From NCBI GenBank assembly GCA_018660405.1, contig JABJKL010000082.1, positions 1-21,581 of the forward strand: 21,581 bases of DNA. The letters run 5' to 3'. The notes below the pieces were generated by a model that saw only the letters and a list, made by a program, of their open reading frames with translations, made no database searches and was not told the DNA's origin. Below are positions 7,717 through 14,877 of this stretch, in pieces. The translations under genes and the position numbers were made by a program. Source of the DNA: Pseudomonadota bacterium. GTDB lineage: Bacteria > Pseudomonadota > Gammaproteobacteria > Arenicellales > Arenicellaceae. Numbering within the stretch: position 1 is the first letter of the stretch; each line of letters starts with the position of its first letter.

Positions 7717-8625
7717 TTAAACCGCTATCGGGGCTTTGATGCTTGGGTCTGGATCGTAATCAACAAGTTCGAAATCGTCAAAAGTAAAATCAAAAAGACT
7801 ACTGATTTTTGAATTTATGATTAAGCCTGGTAATGCTTTGGGCGTGCGGCCCAACTGCTCACGAACCTGTTCTGCGTGATTATTGTAAATATGTACATCG
7901 CCAAAGGTGTGCACAAAGTCGCCTGGCTTTAATCCGGTAACATGCGCCACCATCAAGGTTAGCAATGCATAACTGGCGATGTTGAAGGGCACTCCTAAAA
8001 ACACATCTGCGGAGCGCTGATAGAGCTGACAACTCAAACGACCATCGGTCGACACATGAAATTGATACAAGGTGTGACAGGGTGGCAACCCAGCTTTGCT
8101 CATTTCCTCAACTTCCGGTGGATTCCATGCCGATACAATTAAACGTCGTGAGTTTGGGTTATTCTTGATTTCGTTAATTATCCAGGCTAATTGATCAAAG
8201 CCATTAAAATCTCGCCATTGCTTTCCATAAACCGGGCCGAGTTCGCCCCACTGGGCGGCAAATTTATCGTCTTCACGTACACGTTCGACAAACTTTTCCA
8301 GCTCCGCGCGCCATTCGTCAGAATGCATCGTAAACTGGTCATTCAGACCCTGCTGGCGGAGATAATTTTGGAATGGCCACTCATTCCAAATACCAACCTT
8401 ATTGTCGACCAGATATTTAATATTGGTTTCACCACGCACGAACCACAGCAGCTCGTGGATGATGCCGCGTAAAAAAACCTTCTTGGTGGTTAACAGTGGA
8501 AACCCGTCGGCCAGGTCCATTCTGATTTGGCGCCCAAATAAACTGCGCGTTCCAGTGCCAGTGCGATCATCCCGACCCACGCCATGGTCAAAAATATCCT
8601 GCAACAAGTCTAAGTAGACTTTCAT
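7717..8625 (-). CDS. thyA: Thymidylate synthase
   Basis: ThyA methylates dUMP to dTMP using methylene-tetrahydrofolate, releasing dihydrofolate. The product has 302 residues, about 38 more than E. coli ThyA (264). The extra length falls mainly around residues 85-125, after the NEWPF stretch, where some ThyA lineages (such as the Lactobacillus casei form) also carry a longer small domain. Hallmarks are DDRTGTGTRSLFG near the N-terminus, ELLWFVRGETN, the nucleophile Cys183 in GLPPCHTLYQF, QLYQRSADVFLGVPFNIASYA and HIYNNHAEQ. The ATG overlaps the purD stop by the four bases ATGA (8622-8625), implying translational coupling. folA follows after 12 bases. Confidence 0.97.
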   Translation of the reverse strand: MKVYLDLLQDIFDHGVGRDDRTGTGTRSLFGRQIRMDLADGFPLLTTKKVFLRGIIHELLWFVRGETNIKYLVDNKVGIWNEWPFQNYLRQQGLNDQFTMHSDEWRAELEKFVERVREDDKFAAQWGELGPVYGKQWRDFNGFDQLAWIINEIKNNPNSRRLIVSAWNPPEVEEMSKAGLPPCHTLYQFHVSTDGRLSCQLYQRSADVFLGVPFNIASYALLTLMVAHVTGLKPGDFVHTFGDVHIYNNHAEQVREQLGRTPKALPGLIINSKISSLFDFTFDDFELVDYDPDPSIKAPIAV

Positions 8626-9926
8626 GTGTTAACTTTTTCTCTAGCACGTTCCCTGGCAACCGCCCGATATCCAATATCGGTTCGCACATAGGCTTTGTTC
8701 CAGCTAATTTTATCGACTGACTCATAAGCCAGTTTTTGCGCTTCACCGACACTATTACCGAGTGCAGTAACACACAAAACGCGCCCGCCGTTGGTGACTA
8801 CTGCATCGCCATCAAGTGCTGTCCCAGCGTGGAACACTTTTACTGACTCTGTATCTGCATCGTTCAAACCAAAAATTTCATCACCTTTGGGATAGGACTC
8901 AGGATAACCACCCGCCGCCATCACAACACCAAGCGCGGCCCGACTATCCCACTGAACACTCACTTCATCCAGACGGCCATCAATGGTCGCTTCACACAAT
9001 GCGGCCAAGTCAGATTTTAGCCGCATCATAATAGGTTGGGTTTCCGGGTCTCCAAAGCGGCAATTATATTCAATGACTTTTGGCATCCCGTCATTATCGA
9101 TCATCAAACCAGCATAAAGAAAACCAGTATAGCGAAAACCGTCCGCAGCCATTCCGGCTACTGTTGGTTCGATAATTTCACGCATCACTCGCTCATGTAC
9201 TTCTGGGGTCACCACCGGCGCAGGGGAGTACGCGCCCATACCTCCGGTGTTAGGCCCGGTATCCCCATTATCTCTTGCCTTATGATCCTGCGAAGTGGCA
9301 AGAGGCAAGATGTTCTTGCCATCCACCATCACAATAAAGCTAGCTTCTTCGCCCGCAAGAAACTCTTCGACGACAACGCGGGCACCGGCGTCACCGAACT
9401 TGTTATCGACCAACATATCGCGCGCAGCATCACATGCTTGCCCAACTGTATGCGCAACGATCACACCTTTGCCCGCTGCCAGGCCATCGGCCTTGATGAC
9501 GATCGGTGCGCCAGTCTCCTCGATATACGCACAGGCATTATCCGCGTCGGTAAATGTCTGGTAAGCGCTGGTGGGAATATCGTGTCGTGCCAGAAAATCC
9601 TTGGTGAACGCTTTTGAGCCCTCCAATTGCGCAGCCGCAGCGCTCGGCCCAAAACAACGTAAGTCAGCATCAGTAAAGGCGTCAACCACACCCAACACCA
9701 AAGGCGCTTCAGGCCCAACCACCGTTAAATCAACTTGCTCAGTTCGTGCTAGCTTTAATAACCCCCTTACATCGTCCGCTGACACGGGTACATTTCGCAT
9801 TTTTGGTTCTATCGCCGTACCCGCATTGCCTGGGGCCAACAGAACTTCTTCTACATTCTCACCCTGTGCCAACTTCCAGGCCAGAGCATGTTCACGGCCA
9901 CCGCCGCCAATCACTAATACTTTCAT
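8622..9926 (-). CDS. purD: Phosphoribosylamine-glycine ligase (GAR synthetase)
   Basis: PurD joins phosphoribosylamine and glycine with ATP in the second step of purine synthesis. The 434-residue ATP-grasp protein is full length. It opens with MKVLVIGGGGREHALAWKLA. The ATP-grasp region includes PIVIKADGLAAGKGVIVA, EEFLAGEEASFIVMVDG, DHKARDNGDTGPNTGGMGAYSPAPV and NCRFGDPETQPIMMRL. The ATG has GTGGGGT close upstream. The preceding VOC gene ends 27 bases before it, and its own stop overlaps the thyA start (ATGA). In Pseudomonas and E. coli purD usually follows purH; no purH is visible here. Confidence 0.97.
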   Translation of the reverse strand: MKVLVIGGGGREHALAWKLAQGENVEEVLLAPGNAGTAIEPKMRNVPVSADDVRGLLKLARTEQVDLTVVGPEAPLVLGVVDAFTDADLRCFGPSAAAAQLEGSKAFTKDFLARHDIPTSAYQTFTDADNACAYIEETGAPIVIKADGLAAGKGVIVAHTVGQACDAARDMLVDNKFGDAGARVVVEEFLAGEEASFIVMVDGKNILPLATSQDHKARDNGDTGPNTGGMGAYSPAPVVTPEVHERVMREIIEPTVAGMAADGFRYTGFLYAGLMIDNDGMPKVIEYNCRFGDPETQPIMMRLKSDLAALCEATIDGRLDEVSVQWDSRAALGVVMAAGGYPESYPKGDEIFGLNDADTESVKVFHAGTALDGDAVVTNGGRVLCVTALGNSVGEAQKLAYESVDKISWNKAYVRTDIGYRAVARERAREKVNT

Positions 9927-9953
9927 TTACCCCACTCGCAGTAGCAAAGGAAC

Positions 9954-10349
9954 CTATTTGCCCGATATCGGCGGATGAAAAATTATTTGAATGTTATTAC
10001 CTTCCGGATCAGCACAATAGAAACTGCGGGCACCATCCCTGTGTGTTTTGGGTTCATTGTGAATAAGTACATCTTTGGATTTCATAAACTCATACCAGGA
10101 TGAAACCTCATCGATATCATCGATAATGATGCCCATATGATCCAGAGTTTGAAACCCGGCACGCGACTCACCCCGCACCCGATGTAGTGCCAGATTATCG
10201 ATACCACTGGACAGATACACACTGTCTTCGTCTGGACGCCATTCAGGTTCAAAGCCAAGGATGTCCGTATAGAACTTCTCTACAATTTCAAGATCCTCGA
10301 CATGCAATGCGACGTGGCGCAATCCGGCGTGTTTGGGGCGTTGTATCAT
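9954..10349 (-). CDS. VOC-family (glyoxalase/bleomycin-resistance fold) protein
   Basis: This 131-residue protein of the vicinal-oxygen-chelate superfamily has two beta-alpha-beta-beta-beta modules. The first starts LRHVALHVEDLEIVEKFYTDILGF and the second LDHMGIIIDDIDEVSSWYEFM. It ends with the block THRDGARSFYCADPEGNNIQIIFHPP. Histidines at the module starts are typical metal ligands. The position near the end that is often Glu in metal-dependent members is Gln (NIQII), so a standard glyoxalase I activity is not assured. The ATG at 10349 overlaps the OsmC-family stop in an ATGA junction. An in-frame start 20 codons earlier would lie within the OsmC gene and is unlikely. Substrate unknown. 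Coupling to an OsmC protein hints at detoxification of reactive small molecules, but this is inference. Confidence 0.85.
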   Translation of the reverse strand: MIQRPKHAGLRHVALHVEDLEIVEKFYTDILGFEPEWRPDEDSVYLSSGIDNLALHRVRGESRAGFQTLDHMGIIIDDIDEVSSWYEFMKSKDVLIHNEPKTHRDGARSFYCADPEGNNIQIIFHPPISGK

Positions 10350-10756
10350 ACGATCTCGTAACTGTGGGTAATCTCGGCGGTTTTGCCAATCATAACGGAT
10401 GCAGAACAATATTTTTCTGCTGATAGTTCGACGGCACGCTTTACAAATCTGTCTTTTAAATCGTCACCGCTTACTTTGAAGTGCATATTCACTTTAATAA
10501 ACACTTTTGGATCTTCATCTGCCCGTTCGGCTTCCATTTCACACTCACAACCATCTACTTGCTGCTGACTTTTGCGCAAAATGTACACAACATCAAACGA
10601 TGCGCACCCACCCATACCCACCAATATGGCTTCCATTGGCCGAATACCTTTTTCTTGGCCACCATAATCTGGGGGCCCGTCCATCACGATGCTATGGCCA
10701 CTGTCTGCAATGCCTTCAAAACTGACGCCATCCAATAATTTTACGGTTGCCTTCAT
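10346..10756 (-). CDS. OsmC/Ohr-family protein (YhfA-like)
   Basis: OsmC-family proteins are small, usually dimeric enzymes that use two cysteines to reduce organic peroxides. The 136-residue product has both: C51 in ILVGMGGCASFDVVYIL and the second in LSAEKYCSASVMIGKTAEI. It also has the usual opening region (DGPPDYGGQEKGIRPMEAIL). The pattern and length look closest to the YhfA-like branch, found near trpC or crp in many gammaproteobacteria and less well characterised than Ohr or OsmC proper. The start has AGAGG five bases upstream, formed over the trpC stop region; the gap to trpC is 8 bases. Its stop overlaps the VOC gene start. It is likely the fifth gene of the trp transcript. Confidence 0.9.
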   Translation of the reverse strand: MKATVKLLDGVSFEGIADSGHSIVMDGPPDYGGQEKGIRPMEAILVGMGGCASFDVVYILRKSQQQVDGCECEMEAERADEDPKVFIKVNMHFKVSGDDLKDRFVKRAVELSAEKYCSASVMIGKTAEITHSYEIV

Positions 10757-10764
10757 ACCTGCCT

Positions 10765-11583
10765 CTAAATATTCTCAAAAAATAGCCGTGCTAGTTCGGC
10801 ACCTGGGTCATCCGCCCGCATAAACGCCTCGCCAACCAAAAATGTATTAACTCCGTGGCTCCGCATGGTTCGTACATCGTCGTCGCTATGAATGCCGCTT
10901 TCGGTGACTACAATTCGGTCATCGGGTATTTGCGCCAGCAAGCTTGTCGTAGTGATCAACGCGGTGTCAAAAGTTCTGAGATCTCGATTGTTGATGCCTA
11001 TCAAGCGCGTATTCAAGGTTAACGCCCGCTGTAACTCTTGCTCATCATGAACCTCAACCAGTACGTCCATGCCGAGTTCAGCGGCTAACTCGGCAAGCAA
11101 GTGCAAGAGTTCGTCGTCAAGCACCGCGACGATCAACAAAATACAGTCTGCCCCAAGCGTCCGGGATTCCCAGACTTGCCATTCATCAATAACAAAATCC
11201 TTGCGCAGTACCGGCAAGTCACACGCCTCTCTGGCCCGTACCAAATATTCGTTCGAGCCTTGAAAAAAATGCACATCGGTCAATACTGACAAACAACTGG
11301 CACCCCCTTGCTGATAGCTTGCGGCAATCTCCGAGGGCACAAAATGTTTGCGAATCATGCCTTTACTGGGCGACGCTTTTTTGACTTCGGCAATAACCGC
11401 CGACCGCCCAGCGTCCAACGACTGTTGAATCGAGCGCACAAACCCGCGCGGTGCCGCTTGCGATGCGGCTGATTGCTTTAGCCCGTCAAGAGATCGCGCG
11501 GCTTTCGCCGCAAGCAATTCTTGCTGTTTGTGTTTGATAATGCGGTTTAGAACATTACCCGCTTGAAGATCGATTAATTTCAC
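10765..11583 (-). CDS. trpC: Indole-3-glycerol-phosphate synthase
   Basis: TrpC closes CdRP to indole-3-glycerol phosphate with loss of CO2 and water. The 272-residue protein is a single-domain TIM barrel, with no fused TrpF. Family motifs are VIAEVKKASPSKG (E66, K68), SVLTDVHFFQGS, VLRKDFVIDEWQV (about residues 125-137), LIGINNRDLRTF and VTESGIHSDDDV. The start is GTG with a weak site (TTAGG). It is preferred because the following AGNVLNRIIKHKQQEL aligns with the normal N-terminal helix. It follows trpD by 24 bases and is followed by the OsmC-family gene 8 bases on. trpF is not here. Confidence 0.96.
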   Translation of the reverse strand: MKLIDLQAGNVLNRIIKHKQQELLAAKAARSLDGLKQSAASQAAPRGFVRSIQQSLDAGRSAVIAEVKKASPSKGMIRKHFVPSEIAASYQQGGASCLSVLTDVHFFQGSNEYLVRAREACDLPVLRKDFVIDEWQVWESRTLGADCILLIVAVLDDELLHLLAELAAELGMDVLVEVHDEQELQRALTLNTRLIGINNRDLRTFDTALITTTSLLAQIPDDRIVVTESGIHSDDDVRTMRSHGVNTFLVGEAFMRADDPGAELARLFFENI

Positions 11584-11607
11584 CAGCCTAATCCCGAGCT
11601 TAAATGT

Positions 11608-12627
11608 TTAACCAATTTCGTTGGTAAAGGTTACGAAACGGTCTCGCGTTGCGAGTGCACTACCGTCAGCAATGACTTCTGCAGCACGCGCGACTCCTTC
11701 TTCCAGAGAACTTACCAAACCGGAAACATAGATGCCTGCGCCCGCATTGAGAACGACGGCGTCTCGGGCGGGGCCTGCCTGATTGTCCAATACTTGATTA
11801 ATTATGGCTAACGACTCTTCGGCATTATTAACCCGAATCGCATCCAGTGAACCGCCTTCCAGCCCGAAATCAGCAGGTGAAATGACTTTGGTTGTCAGCG
11901 TTCCATCTTGCCATTCCGCAATTTGGGTCGGCGCGGCGATTGAAATCTCGTCCAAGCCGTCGTCGGAGTGAACGACCACCGCGTGTTCGCTGCCGAGCTT
12001 GCCGAGCACCTCGGCAATCGGTGATACCAGATCAGCGGCAAACACACCCACCACTTGCCGGCGAACCCGGGCCGGGTTTGTCAACGGCCCAAGCACATTA
12101 AACACGGTGCGTACCGCCATATCTTTTCTTGGGCCTATCGCGTGCTTCATCGCGCTGTGATGGTTGGGCGCGAACATAAATCCAACATGCGTGGTGCGTA
12201 CCGCTTCAGCCACTTGCTCTGGATTCAAACCCAGATTGACTCCGGCTGCCTCCAGAAGGTCTGCACTACCCGAACTGCTCGACACCGATCGATTGCCATG
12301 TTTTGCAACATAAGCTCCTGCGGCAGCCGCGACAAAAGTACTGGCGGTCGAGATATTGAAGGTTCGGCTTCCGTCGCCACCAGTGCCGACAATATCGATT
12401 AAATTCGTCACATCCAGTTCGACATGGCTGGCCAAGGAAGACATCACCTCGGCTGCGGCAGTGATTTCCTCGACCGTTTCACCCTTCATACGCAAGCCCA
12501 CGAGGAAGCCACCGATTTGGGCAGGCGTCGCCTCACCCGTCATTATCTGGGTCATCACTGCTTGCATTTCTGCCGCAGATAAATCTTCGTGTTGCAAAAC
12601 TTTTGCTATAGCACCCTGAATGTTCAT
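11608..12627 (-). CDS. trpD: Anthranilate phosphoribosyltransferase
   Basis: TrpD transfers phosphoribose from PRPP to anthranilate. The 339-residue product is a full-length stand-alone enzyme, not fused to TrpG. Visible signatures are DIVGTGGDGSRTFNISTAS (PRPP pyrophosphate loop, residues 78-96), KHGNRSVSSSSGSADLLEA (109 onward) and NVLGPLTNPARVRRQVVGVF. The ATG has AAGAGA upstream at workable spacing. The gap from trpG is 34 bases and to trpC 24 bases, consistent with one operon. Confidence 0.97.
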   Translation of the reverse strand: MNIQGAIAKVLQHEDLSAAEMQAVMTQIMTGEATPAQIGGFLVGLRMKGETVEEITAAAEVMSSLASHVELDVTNLIDIVGTGGDGSRTFNISTASTFVAAAAGAYVAKHGNRSVSSSSGSADLLEAAGVNLGLNPEQVAEAVRTTHVGFMFAPNHHSAMKHAIGPRKDMAVRTVFNVLGPLTNPARVRRQVVGVFAADLVSPIAEVLGKLGSEHAVVVHSDDGLDEISIAAPTQIAEWQDGTLTTKVISPADFGLEGGSLDAIRVNNAEESLAIINQVLDNQAGPARDAVVLNAGAGIYVSGLVSSLEEGVARAAEVIADGSALATRDRFVTFTNEIG

Positions 12628-12661
12628 GATGGATCTCTTATTAGGCTTTTTAGGTTGAGAG

Positions 12662-13225
12662 TTATAAGTTAAGGAAATTTTGCAGCAACCGATGGCCGTG
12701 CTCGGTCAATATAGACTCTGGATGATACTGCACCCCCACAACGGGCAGCTCTCGGTGTCGCAGACCCATAATCTCACCATCATCAGTCCAGGCGGTAACT
12801 TCCAGCTCTACTGGCAAACTATCACGTTCGACAATCAGGGAGTGATATCGCGTCACTCGGTAGGGCGACGGAATATCAACAAATAACCCGGAGCCATCAT
12901 GCTCAATCATGGAGATTTTACCGTGCATCACCGCCTTGGCATGCACGATTTTGCCGCCAAACGCCTGGCCGATGCTTTGATGCCCCAGGCAAACGCCCAT
13001 CAACGGAACTTTACCGGCAAAGTGTTTTATCACCTCCAAAGAGATGCCCGCCGCATCTGGCGTGCACGGCCCTGGGGAAACCATGATTTTATCTGGCGAA
13101 AGCGCGGCAATTTTATCCACCGTAATCTCATCATTTCGAAAAGTACGCACCTCTTCACCGAGCTCACCAAGGTACTGCACCAGGTTGTAGGTAAAGGAGT
13201 CGTAGTTATCAACCATGACTAACAT
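12662..13225 (-). CDS. trpG: Anthranilate synthase glutamine amidotransferase subunit
   Basis: TrpG releases ammonia from glutamine and channels it to TrpE. The 187-residue class I amidotransferase has the oxyanion motif VSPGPCTPDAAG, the nucleophile C79 in MGVCLGHQSIGQAFGG, and the catalytic H168 and E170 in VQYHPES. Its ATG overlaps the end of trpE by seven bases (13219-13225), which would couple translation of the two subunits in equal amounts. The similar PabA protein is an alternative label, and one TrpG can serve both pathways. The position between trpE and trpD makes TrpG the right name. Confidence 0.96.
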   Translation of the reverse strand: MLVMVDNYDSFTYNLVQYLGELGEEVRTFRNDEITVDKIAALSPDKIMVSPGPCTPDAAGISLEVIKHFAGKVPLMGVCLGHQSIGQAFGGKIVHAKAVMHGKISMIEHDGSGLFVDIPSPYRVTRYHSLIVERDSLPVELEVTAWTDDGEIMGLRHRELPVVGVQYHPESILTEHGHRLLQNFLNL

Positions 13226-14742
13226 TTCGCCACCTCGTCATCGCTGGCTTTACGTGCGGCGAGGCGGCCAAGACCCCCAGTGGCCATCTCTACTGCAGCC
13301 ATAATCGCCCGGCGTTTCTTGAGCGTTTCTTTCCATTCATAGCGGGGCACGGAATCTGCCACGATTCCACCGCCCGCCTGCAGATACAATCGTCCGTCTT
13401 TAACCACAGCAGTGCGAATCGCTATCGCCGTGTCCATATTACCGTGCCATCCGATATAACCAACCGCGCCGCTATAGATGCCCCGCTTGACTGGCTCCAG
13501 CTCCCGAATAATTTCCATTGCACGAATTTTTGGTGCGCCACTGACCGTTCCCGCCGGAAATGTCGCCTTAAGTACATCGATCGCGTCCATCCCCTCGCGC
13601 AAGCGACCCTCGACATTGGAAACAATATGCATCACGTGTGAATAGCGTTCAATTATAAATTCGTCGGTCAGGTTTACGCTGCCAGCTTCTGCAATACGGC
13701 CAACATCATTGCGGCCAAGATCGATCAGCATCAGGTGCTCGGCACGCTCTTTTGGATCGGCTAACAATTCTTTTTCTAGCGCCAGATCTTCCTCAGGTGT
13801 TTTGCCACGCCGACGAGTTCCGGCAATAGGTCGAACAGTGACTTTATCATTTTCTTGTCTTACCAGAATCTCAGGCGACGAACCAATAATCTGAAAGGCA
13901 CCCATATTCATGAAATACATATAGGGCGAAGGATTAATCGTTCGCAATGCTCGATACACGTCGATTGGGGCATCCGCATATTCAATCTCTATCCGCTGAG
14001 ACAGAACCACCTGCATAATATCGCCATCACGAATGTACTCACGGCAACGCTCGACGGCTTGTTCATAGTCATCTTGCGGGAAATGCACCTTATACTGCAA
14101 TTCTGCGGCTGGCACGTCTTTCTCCGTAACCGACACACCGATGCTTTGTTGTAAGCCCCGCCTCGACGCCTCGAGTCTGTCCGTCGCTGCGTCAAAACCA
14201 TCCGGATCGTTTAAGTCAATCAACGTGATCAAAAACACTTTGCCGGTCAGGTTGTCGAATACCACCACGTCTTTGGAAACCAACAACATAATATCCGGCG
14301 CACCAATGGCATCCGGTTTATCTTGATTGGCCAGACGACTCTCAATGTAGCCAATACTTTCGTAGCCAAAAAAACCGACCAGACCACCGTACATCTCCGG
14401 CAAGCCTTCTACCGGCGCGATCCGATAAGAATTCTGTAGCTTGCGAACCTCTTCCAGCGGGTCTTCGGCTTCAAAGCTATCGGCCAGCTCACCCGCTACT
14501 TCACGTGAAATGGTATTACCGAATACGCGAAAGACCTCTTGTGCTGGCAGGCCTATGATCGAATAACGACCCCAATCTTCGCCACCCACCACCGACTCAA
14601 ACAGGTAGGTATAAGGCGCGTCGGCCAGCTTTAAATACGTACTAACGGGCGTGTCTAAATCGGCCAGTGTTTCCATCACCAGCGGCGCGTGGGTGTAGCC
14701 CTGTTGGGCTAACGCGGGTAGTTCATCTTTTTGTAAAACCAT
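13219..14742 (-). CDS. trpE: Anthranilate synthase component I
   Basis: TrpE converts chorismate and ammonia from TrpG to anthranilate, the committed and usually Trp-inhibited step. The product has 507 residues. Motifs are YLFESVVGGEDWGRYSIIG (the LFES at 47-50 corresponds to the LLES segment of the Trp-binding regulatory site), NPSPYMYFMNMG, IIGSSPEILVR, ERAEHLMLIDLGRNDVGRIA, FPAGTVSGAPKIRAMEIIREL and YSGAVGYIG. An in-frame TGA six bases before the ATG excludes a longer protein. The ribosome site is GGTGAT, five bases before the ATG, and it can be masked by pairing with the upstream leader ORF. A leader peptide with three Trp codons lies 46 bases upstream. Confidence 0.97.
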   Translation of the reverse strand: MVLQKDELPALAQQGYTHAPLVMETLADLDTPVSTYLKLADAPYTYLFESVVGGEDWGRYSIIGLPAQEVFRVFGNTISREVAGELADSFEAEDPLEEVRKLQNSYRIAPVEGLPEMYGGLVGFFGYESIGYIESRLANQDKPDAIGAPDIMLLVSKDVVVFDNLTGKVFLITLIDLNDPDGFDAATDRLEASRRGLQQSIGVSVTEKDVPAAELQYKVHFPQDDYEQAVERCREYIRDGDIMQVVLSQRIEIEYADAPIDVYRALRTINPSPYMYFMNMGAFQIIGSSPEILVRQENDKVTVRPIAGTRRRGKTPEEDLALEKELLADPKERAEHLMLIDLGRNDVGRIAEAGSVNLTDEFIIERYSHVMHIVSNVEGRLREGMDAIDVLKATFPAGTVSGAPKIRAMEIIRELEPVKRGIYSGAVGYIGWHGNMDTAIAIRTAVVKDGRLYLQAGGGIVADSVPRYEWKETLKKRRAIMAAVEMATGGLGRLAARKASDDEVAKC

Positions 14743-14745
14743 TGT

Positions 14746-14841
14746 TCATCACCAAATTAAAAACCAATAGGAAGCAGGAAGCCATGCATCAGCCGTTACG
14801 CCAACACGCTCGCCAACTCCAGTTTTTTGATTTAATGATGA
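14746..14841 (-). promoter_or_regulatory. Predicted trpL-trpE RNA pairing that masks the trpE ribosome binding site
   Basis: In the minus-strand RNA, UCAUCAUUAAAU (14830-14841, leader codons 2-6) can pair with AUUUGGUGAUGA (14746-14757) over 12 continuous base pairs, two of them G-U. The second arm contains the trpE Shine-Dalgarno GGUGAU. The loop is 72 bases. A ribosome waiting at the first Trp codon (codon 9) would sit over most of the first arm and expose the trpE site; one that finishes the leader would let the pairing form. The complementarity is visible; the mechanism is inferred. Confidence 0.5.
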
Positions 14842-14845
14842 TCAT
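14789..14845 (-). CDS. trpL: trp operon leader peptide (18 aa, three Trp codons)
   Basis: A small open frame ends 46 bases before trpE and encodes MIIIKSKNWSWRACWRNG. Trp is at positions 9, 11 and 15, three in 18 residues, far above chance for so rare an amino acid. Such peptides sense charged tRNA-Trp by ribosome stalling in trp operons of many proteobacteria. There is no real Shine-Dalgarno in front. The candidate promoter's -10 box ends four bases before the ATG, so the transcript may begin at or near the ATG and be leaderless. Unlike the E. coli leader, no terminator hairpin with a U-run follows, and the gap to trpE is too short for the usual set of alternative stems. Identity as a trp leader is well supported by content and place; its mode of action is open. 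Confidence 0.8.
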   Translation of the reverse strand: MIIIKSKNWSWRACWRNG

Positions 14846-14849
14846 TTTT

Positions 14850-14877
14850 ATCTTATCCAGGATTAGTTAACTGTTAA
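14850..14877 (-). promoter_or_regulatory. Candidate sigma-70 promoter of the trp operon
   Basis: On the minus strand TTAACA (14872-14877; five of six to TTGACA) and TAAGAT (14850-14855; four of six to TATAAT) are separated by 16 bases. The expected start of transcription falls on or within one or two bases of the trpL ATG at 14845. Confidence 0.55.
14860..14877 (-). promoter_or_regulatory. Possible TrpR operator overlapping the trp promoter
   Basis: The sequence TTAACAGTTAACTAATCC (minus strand) has the central GTTAAC of the TrpR box and matches about 13 of 18 positions of the E. coli-type consensus GTACTAGTTAACTAGTAC. The right half fits better than the left. It covers the -35 box and spacer of the candidate promoter, where repressor binding would block polymerase. 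No trpR gene is in the window, so this remains a candidate. Confidence 0.4.

Noticed and set aside
9036..9617. 193-codon plus-strand ORF inside purD
   Set aside because: It is antisense to a well-conserved purD reading frame and its translation has no protein-like motifs; it is a shadow frame.
10350..10409. N-terminal extension of the VOC protein
   Set aside because: It would run through the OsmC coding region. The ATGA overlap at 10346-10349 and the family's usual length favour the shorter form.
14743..14788. Classical trp transcription attenuator
   Set aside because: The only T-run (TTTTT near 14760) is preceded by CTTCCTATTGG, for which no upstream complementary arm exists, so no terminator stem can form.
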